Assembly (NCBI GenBank): GCA_902476475.1
Contig: CABSDO010000083.1
Span: forward strand, 1 to 8,832
Direction of reading: 5' to 3'
DNA length: 8,832 nt
DNA from: an uncultured Collinsella sp.
GTDB lineage: Bacteria > Actinomycetota > Coriobacteriia > Coriobacteriales > Coriobacteriaceae
Part shown: positions 5,838-8,832 of the stretch, piece after piece
Layout: every line of letters starts with the position of its first letter
Numbering within the stretch: the first letter of the stretch is position 1
Program-made: the position numbers and the translations under genes
Notes under the pieces: generated by a model
Database searches by the model: none
The model's input: the letters and a program-made list of their open reading frames with translations, nothing else
What the model was told of the DNA's origin: nothing

Positions 5838-7110
5838 GAACCTCCCTGCGCGCATGGACCAAGCCGGAATCATCGACTCCGATGATAGCAACATCGAGCA
5901 GGCACGGGGCTGTGAGTCCACAGGTATCGTCAAGACGGGCATGATGGAACGAGCCGAGCGTCAGGTTGTCACCATACTCGAGCACGGCACGCTCGACCGT
6001 GCCCACGCGACGACGAGCGTCGGCAATAGCGAGCTCCTGCGCGGCGGCCCGCATACGGCGGCTGCGCTCGGCCATAACCTCGGGCGGCACTTGGTCGGGC
6101 ATGTCGGCAGCAAGGGTACCGGGACGCTTGCTGTAGCGGAACACGTGCATACGTGAGAAACCCACACGGCGGCACAGCGCCAGCGACTCCTCGAACTCAT
6201 CGTCCGTCTCGCCGGGGAAGCCGACAATAACGTCGCAAGAAAGTGAGGCCTGTGGCAGCTTGGCGCGAATCATATGCACCGTGTCCTCAAAGGCCTCGGC
6301 GCTATAGGGACGGCCCATGCGATGCAGGGTCGCCGTGCAGCCGGACTGCACAGGCAGGTGCAAAAACGGGGCGATACGCTGCGGATAGCGCGCCATAACC
6401 TTAAGCAGGCGCTCAGAGATATCCATGGGCTCGACCGAGGAAATACGCACATGTGGAATAGACGTGCGCTCCATGATGGCCTCGAGCAGCTCATCGATTT
6501 CGACATGCTCGTCGGTCGCGCTCTTGCCATCGTAGGCACCCAGGTTCACACCGGTCAGCACCACCTCGGGCACGCCGGCCTCCTGGGCCTCGCGAACTTG
6601 CTCGAGCACGGACTCGACAGGCACGGAACGCTCGGGGCCGCGCGCCTTCCACACAATGCAATAGGTGCAGCGATGGTTGCAGCCGTCCTGGATCTTCACG
6701 CCCAGCCGCGAACGACCGAGCGCATCGACCACCTCGCCATCGCTGCAGGCGGGAACGCTATCGGACTCAACACCCAGCACCTCGCAAACACGTTCGGCGA
6801 CATCGATCTTGGACGGCTCGGCAATCACGCGATCCGAAAGCTCCGACAGCTCCTCGGGATGCAAATTGACCACGCATCCGGTCACGACCACATAGGGCTC
6901 GTTTGGATGGGCCAGCGCATGACGGACGGCCTTACGGGTCTTAGCCTCGGCCTCGCCCGTAACGGCACAAGTGTTAATGACGATCAGATCGGCATCCTGG
7001 GGCTCCACCATCGCAAAGCCCAGGCGCATAAGATCGGCAGTGATACGGTCAGACTCAACCCGGTTGACACGGCAGCCGAGGTTGACGACGGAAATATGGG
7101 GTGCGAGCAC
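5818..7110 (-). CDS. mtaB: tRNA (t6A37) methylthiotransferase MtaB
   Basis: MtaB is a radical-SAM enzyme with two [4Fe-4S] clusters that adds a methylthio group to t6A at position 37 of tRNAs reading ANN codons, giving ms2t6A. In the 430-residue product the N-terminal UPF0004 domain has three cluster cysteines, C13 (LGCRVNRVES), C48 (NTCAVTGEAEAKTRK) and C79. The radical SAM motif C144-N-H-R-C148-T-Y-C151 follows, with VGFPGETDDEF (296-306) further on and a short TRAM-like C-terminal region from about 370. The NTCAVT...KTRK style fits MtaB rather than MiaB or RimO. The start is GTG at 7110, with AGGAG 5 nt upstream; this site overlaps the dnaJ TAA stop, so coupling is likely. In many Firmicutes prmA and rsmE lie between dnaJ and mtaB; here the two are adjacent. 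Confidence 0.94.
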   Translation of the reverse strand: MLAPHISVVNLGCRVNRVESDRITADLMRLGFAMVEPQDADLIVINTCAVTGEAEAKTRKAVRHALAHPNEPYVVVTGCVVNLHPEELSELSDRVIAEPSKIDVAERVCEVLGVESDSVPACSDGEVVDALGRSRLGVKIQDGCNHRCTYCIVWKARGPERSVPVESVLEQVREAQEAGVPEVVLTGVNLGAYDGKSATDEHVEIDELLEAIMERTSIPHVRISSVEPMDISERLLKVMARYPQRIAPFLHLPVQSGCTATLHRMGRPYSAEAFEDTVHMIRAKLPQASLSCDVIVGFPGETDDEFEESLALCRRVGFSRMHVFRYSKRPGTLAADMPDQVPPEVMAERSRRMRAAAQELAIADARRRVGTVERAVLEYGDNLTLGSFHHARLDDTCGLTAPCLLDVAIIGVDDSGLVHARREVHGSLED

Positions 7111-7119
7111 GCGGGCTCC

Positions 7120-8268
7120 TTAATCGAGGATATCGTCGAGGGCACTCTTGATACGGTCGGTCACCGACTTCTTACCAGAAGCGACGTCATCGCCCATCTC
7201 ATCGGCAAAAGCACGGAGCAGCTCGCGTTGCTTATTGGAAAGATTGGTGGGAACGACCACGCGCAGTTGCACGATCAGGCGGCCACGCGAACCGCCACCG
7301 CCAATGCGCGGCATGCCGAAATTATTGACGCTCACGGTGTCACCGTACTGGGCGCCGGCGGGAACCGTCACCTTAACGACCTCGTCGGGCATAATGCCCT
7401 CGACCTCGATCTCGCAGCCGAGCGCAGCCTGCGCAATCGAGATATCGCTCACCAGGTACAGGTCGTCGCCGTTGCGCTTAAAGCGCTCGTGGTCGGCAAC
7501 GCGCACGTTGACAATCAGGTCGCCCGAAGGCTCGCCGCGAAGGCCGGCCTCGCCAAAACCGCTCACACGCAGCTGGCGACCGGTCGAAACGCCGGCAGGA
7601 ATATCGATGTCGATCTTTTCGTGCGAAGGCGTGCGGCCCTGACCGTCGCAGGTCTCGCAGGGATGGTCGATGACCGTGCCCTCGCCATGGCAGTCGGGGC
7701 AAGGCGAAGAGGACTGAACCTGGCCCAGGAACGAACGCTGAACCGTCGTGACATAGCCCGTGCCGTGGCAGCGGCCGCACTGCTTTTCCTGTGCGCCCTC
7801 TGCCCTACCGGTGCCGTTGCAGTCCTCGCAAGGAGCAAGGCGGTCATAGCTGATCGTCTTTTTGCAGCCGAGCGCCGCCTCCTCGAGCGTCACCGAAAGC
7901 GAGATGGCCATATCACGTCCGCGACGACGCTCACGACGGCTGCGGGCGCCACCGCCGGCACCGCCGCCAAAGAACGACGAGAACAAGTCGTCCATGCCCA
8001 TGCCACCAAAGATATCGTTGATATCGACGTAGCCCGAACCACCAGGGCCGTCGGCAGTGCCGTAACGGTCGTAGTTAGCACGCTTCTGCTCATCGGAAAG
8101 AACGGAATAGGCCTCGTTGAGCTCCTTGAACTTGGCCTCGGCCTCGGGGTCGTCCGAAACATCCGGATGTACGGTACGGGCCTTCTTTAGAAACGCACGC
8201 TTAATCGTCCGCGCGTCGGCATCCTTGTCGACGCCAAGCACCTCGTAGTAATCCCTATTTTCCGACAC
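7120..8268 (-). CDS. dnaJ: Chaperone protein DnaJ (type I Hsp40)
   Basis: DnaJ delivers unfolded clients to DnaK and stimulates its ATPase. The 382-residue product has all type I domains: J domain (about 5-70, HPD at 34-36), a Gly/Phe-rich linker (about 73-110) including MGMDDLFSSFFGGG, then four zinc-binding CxxCxGxG motifs at C147/C150, C164/C167, C190/C193 and C204/C207, followed by both substrate-binding C-terminal domains (PAGVSTG at 224-230 and PAGAQYGD at 303-310) and a helical tail. No ATG is available in frame. The GTG at 8268 is chosen because the protein then begins VSENRDYYEVLGV, as in the family, with AAGGA 7 nt upstream. A possible promoter precedes it. A second, divergent DnaJ-like gene lies immediately upstream on the same strand, so this is probably one of several J proteins in the genome. 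Confidence 0.97.
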   Translation of the reverse strand: MSENRDYYEVLGVDKDADARTIKRAFLKKARTVHPDVSDDPEAEAKFKELNEAYSVLSDEQKRANYDRYGTADGPGGSGYVDINDIFGGMGMDDLFSSFFGGGAGGGARSRRERRRGRDMAISLSVTLEEAALGCKKTISYDRLAPCEDCNGTGRAEGAQEKQCGRCHGTGYVTTVQRSFLGQVQSSSPCPDCHGEGTVIDHPCETCDGQGRTPSHEKIDIDIPAGVSTGRQLRVSGFGEAGLRGEPSGDLIVNVRVADHERFKRNGDDLYLVSDISIAQAALGCEIEVEGIMPDEVVKVTVPAGAQYGDTVSVNNFGMPRIGGGGSRGRLIVQLRVVVPTNLSNKQRELLRAFADEMGDDVASGKKSVTDRIKSALDDILD

Positions 8269-8289
8269 GACCGAATCCTTCCGACTTTC

Positions 8290-8318
8290 ATTATTGTCAC
8301 AGTGCGTCCTATACCCAA
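8290..8318 (-). promoter_or_regulatory. Possible sigma-70 promoter for dnaJ
   Basis: On the minus strand, TTGGGT (8318-8313) and AATAAT (8295-8290) are separated by exactly 17 nt. The -10 matches 5/6 of consensus, the -35 only 3/6. Transcription would begin about 7 nt downstream, leaving a very short leader that includes the AAGGA ribosome-binding site. Neither a CIRCE element (HrcA) nor a HAIR inverted repeat (HspR) is visible in the 81-nt gap, and no terminator follows the upstream gene, so read-through is also possible. Confidence 0.45.
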
Positions 8319-8349
8319 GCTGGGCCGACCGCAAACAGAGGGTTTGATG

Positions 8350-8832
8350 TTATTGCATTTGGTACGGCGAAAGCATGGCCCGTTGCGAGCAGCTCGCAAA
8401 CCAAACCGACACGAGCGCGAACATGAAGCCGTTGGCAAAACCGTTGGCAAACTGCATCGCGCCGCGCTTCCACCACAGCAGGCTGCGATGAAGCACACCG
8501 TCCGAAAGCACCATGAACAGGCCCATGGTAAACGGAATAAAGCACATCACGGCAAAGGCCGAGAACACGCCCGAGATGGCCGAGAGTACCAAAAACGGCG
8601 CCACGATGCCCATCAAGTAAAAACCGGTACGAGCTTTGCCTTCCAAGCGCTCGGCCTCAACATGGGCGCGGCCCACCAGGTCGCCGCCCGCGGCACCGTT
8701 GGTGCCAGCATGACCCATGCCGCCAATGCGGACCTCGTCGCCATCGTGCGTGCCGGCAGGAAACTCAATCGTCTGCTCGGAGGTTACGCGAGTACGACCG
8801 CTGCCACCGCAATCGGGGCAGGGGTCGGCCAC
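8350..8832 (-). CDS. DnaJ-like zinc-finger/CTD-I fragment fused to a membrane domain, 5' end outside window
   Basis: Only the last 160 codons are visible. Residues 1-62 look like the middle of a DnaJ: a last zinc motif C5-P-D-C8-G-G-S-G, then a substrate-domain stretch with IEFPAGTHDGDEVRIGGMG and GAAGGDLVGRAHV. A normal DnaJ would continue for roughly 150 more residues with a second substrate domain and a dimerisation helix. Here these are replaced by hydrophobic helices at about 71-90, 91-110 and 128-147, with a short polar loop HRSLLWWKRG between the second and third. The product is therefore probably a membrane-anchored J-type co-chaperone; whether a J domain is present cannot be seen. 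The first visible codon is a GTG, but it falls inside a DnaJ motif and is very unlikely to be the real start. The stop is TAA at 8350. The gene sits directly upstream of canonical dnaJ on the same strand, suggesting a duplicated pair that diverged. Confidence 0.8.
   Translation of the reverse strand: MADPCPDCGGSGRTRVTSEQTIEFPAGTHDGDEVRIGGMGHAGTNGAAGGDLVGRAHVEAERLEGKARTGFYLMGIVAPFLVLSAISGVFSAFAVMCFIPFTMGLFMVLSDGVLHRSLLWWKRGAMQFANGFANGFMFALVSVWFASCSQRAMLSPYQMQ
8429..8452. repeat. 12-bp tandem duplication inside a membrane helix
   Basis: Two adjacent 12-bp units, CCGTTGGCAAAA and CCGTTGGCAAAC, differ only in the last base. On the coding (minus) strand they encode the repeated residues FANG-FANG at about 128-135 in the last hydrophobic segment of the DnaJ-like membrane protein. 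The duplication is in frame. Confidence 0.85.

Noticed and set aside
5838..5942. A 35-residue upstream extension of phoH in the same frame.
   Set aside because: It lies inside the mtaB coding region, the extra residues do not look like PhoH, and the ATG at 5837 has its own AGGGAGG and matches the family start.
6274..8190. A 638-codon open frame on the plus strand opposite mtaB and dnaJ, with other long plus-strand frames at 326-1594, 2665-4089 and 4938-5885.
   Set aside because: All lie antisense to clearly conserved genes. The GC-rich codon bias avoids the codons that would make stops on the opposite strand, so long empty frames are expected. Their translations show no recognisable domain and they lack convincing ribosome-binding sites.
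8269..8334. A 22-residue upstream extension of dnaJ from a TTG codon.
   Set aside because: The added residues precede the normal DnaJ start, overlap the candidate promoter, and the GTG at 8268 has a well-placed AAGGA.
1..8832. CRISPR arrays, tRNA genes, insertion sequences, phage genes or a defence system.
   Set aside because: No regularly spaced repeats, tRNA-like folds, transposase or integrase motifs, or defence-type domains were seen; every gene except the right-edge DnaJ-like one belongs to a known core family.

Overview
The window holds a compact block of chromosomal housekeeping genes, all on the minus strand, so transcription runs from high to low coordinates. The DNA is GC-rich with strong GC3 codon bias. 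The order dnaJ-mtaB-phoH-ybeY-dgkA-era-recO-rpsO-pnp, together with the protein sequences, suggests a Gram-positive actinobacterium of the Coriobacteriia type (Collinsella or a relative). That assignment is inferred from gene order and protein character, not from a database comparison.

Layout in transcription order. At 8832-8350 is the 3' part of a DnaJ-like gene whose C-terminal half is a membrane domain. A short gap (8349-8269) carries a plausible promoter and leads to a complete canonical dnaJ with a GTG start. Six genes then follow with gaps of at most 15 nt or with overlaps: mtaB (tRNA methylthiotransferase), phoH (ATPase), ybeY (rRNA-maturation endonuclease, TTG start), dgkA (undecaprenol/diacylglycerol kinase), era (30S-assembly GTPase with an acidic N-terminal extension) and recO (recombination mediator). 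After a 138-nt leader with mutually exclusive hairpins comes rpsO (ribosomal protein S15), then a clear intrinsic terminator, a structured 5' leader, and pnp (PNPase), which runs off the low-coordinate end.

How the genes work together. The theme is protein folding plus RNA and ribosome quality control. YbeY, Era and S15 all act on 16S rRNA or 30S biogenesis, PNPase degrades and processes RNA, MtaB modifies tRNA position 37, and DnaJ serves the Hsp70 chaperone. RecO and DgkA are common passengers of this conserved cluster.

Most of the window is ordinary core genome. The parts that merit a second look are the membrane-fused DnaJ paralogue at the right edge, an abrupt loss of PNPase similarity in the last 25 bases at the left edge, the alternative-hairpin leader of rpsO, the hairpin just ahead of pnp, and the acidic Era extension. 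I saw no CRISPR array, tRNA, rRNA, insertion sequence or phage gene, and I do not claim a new defence or mobile system here.
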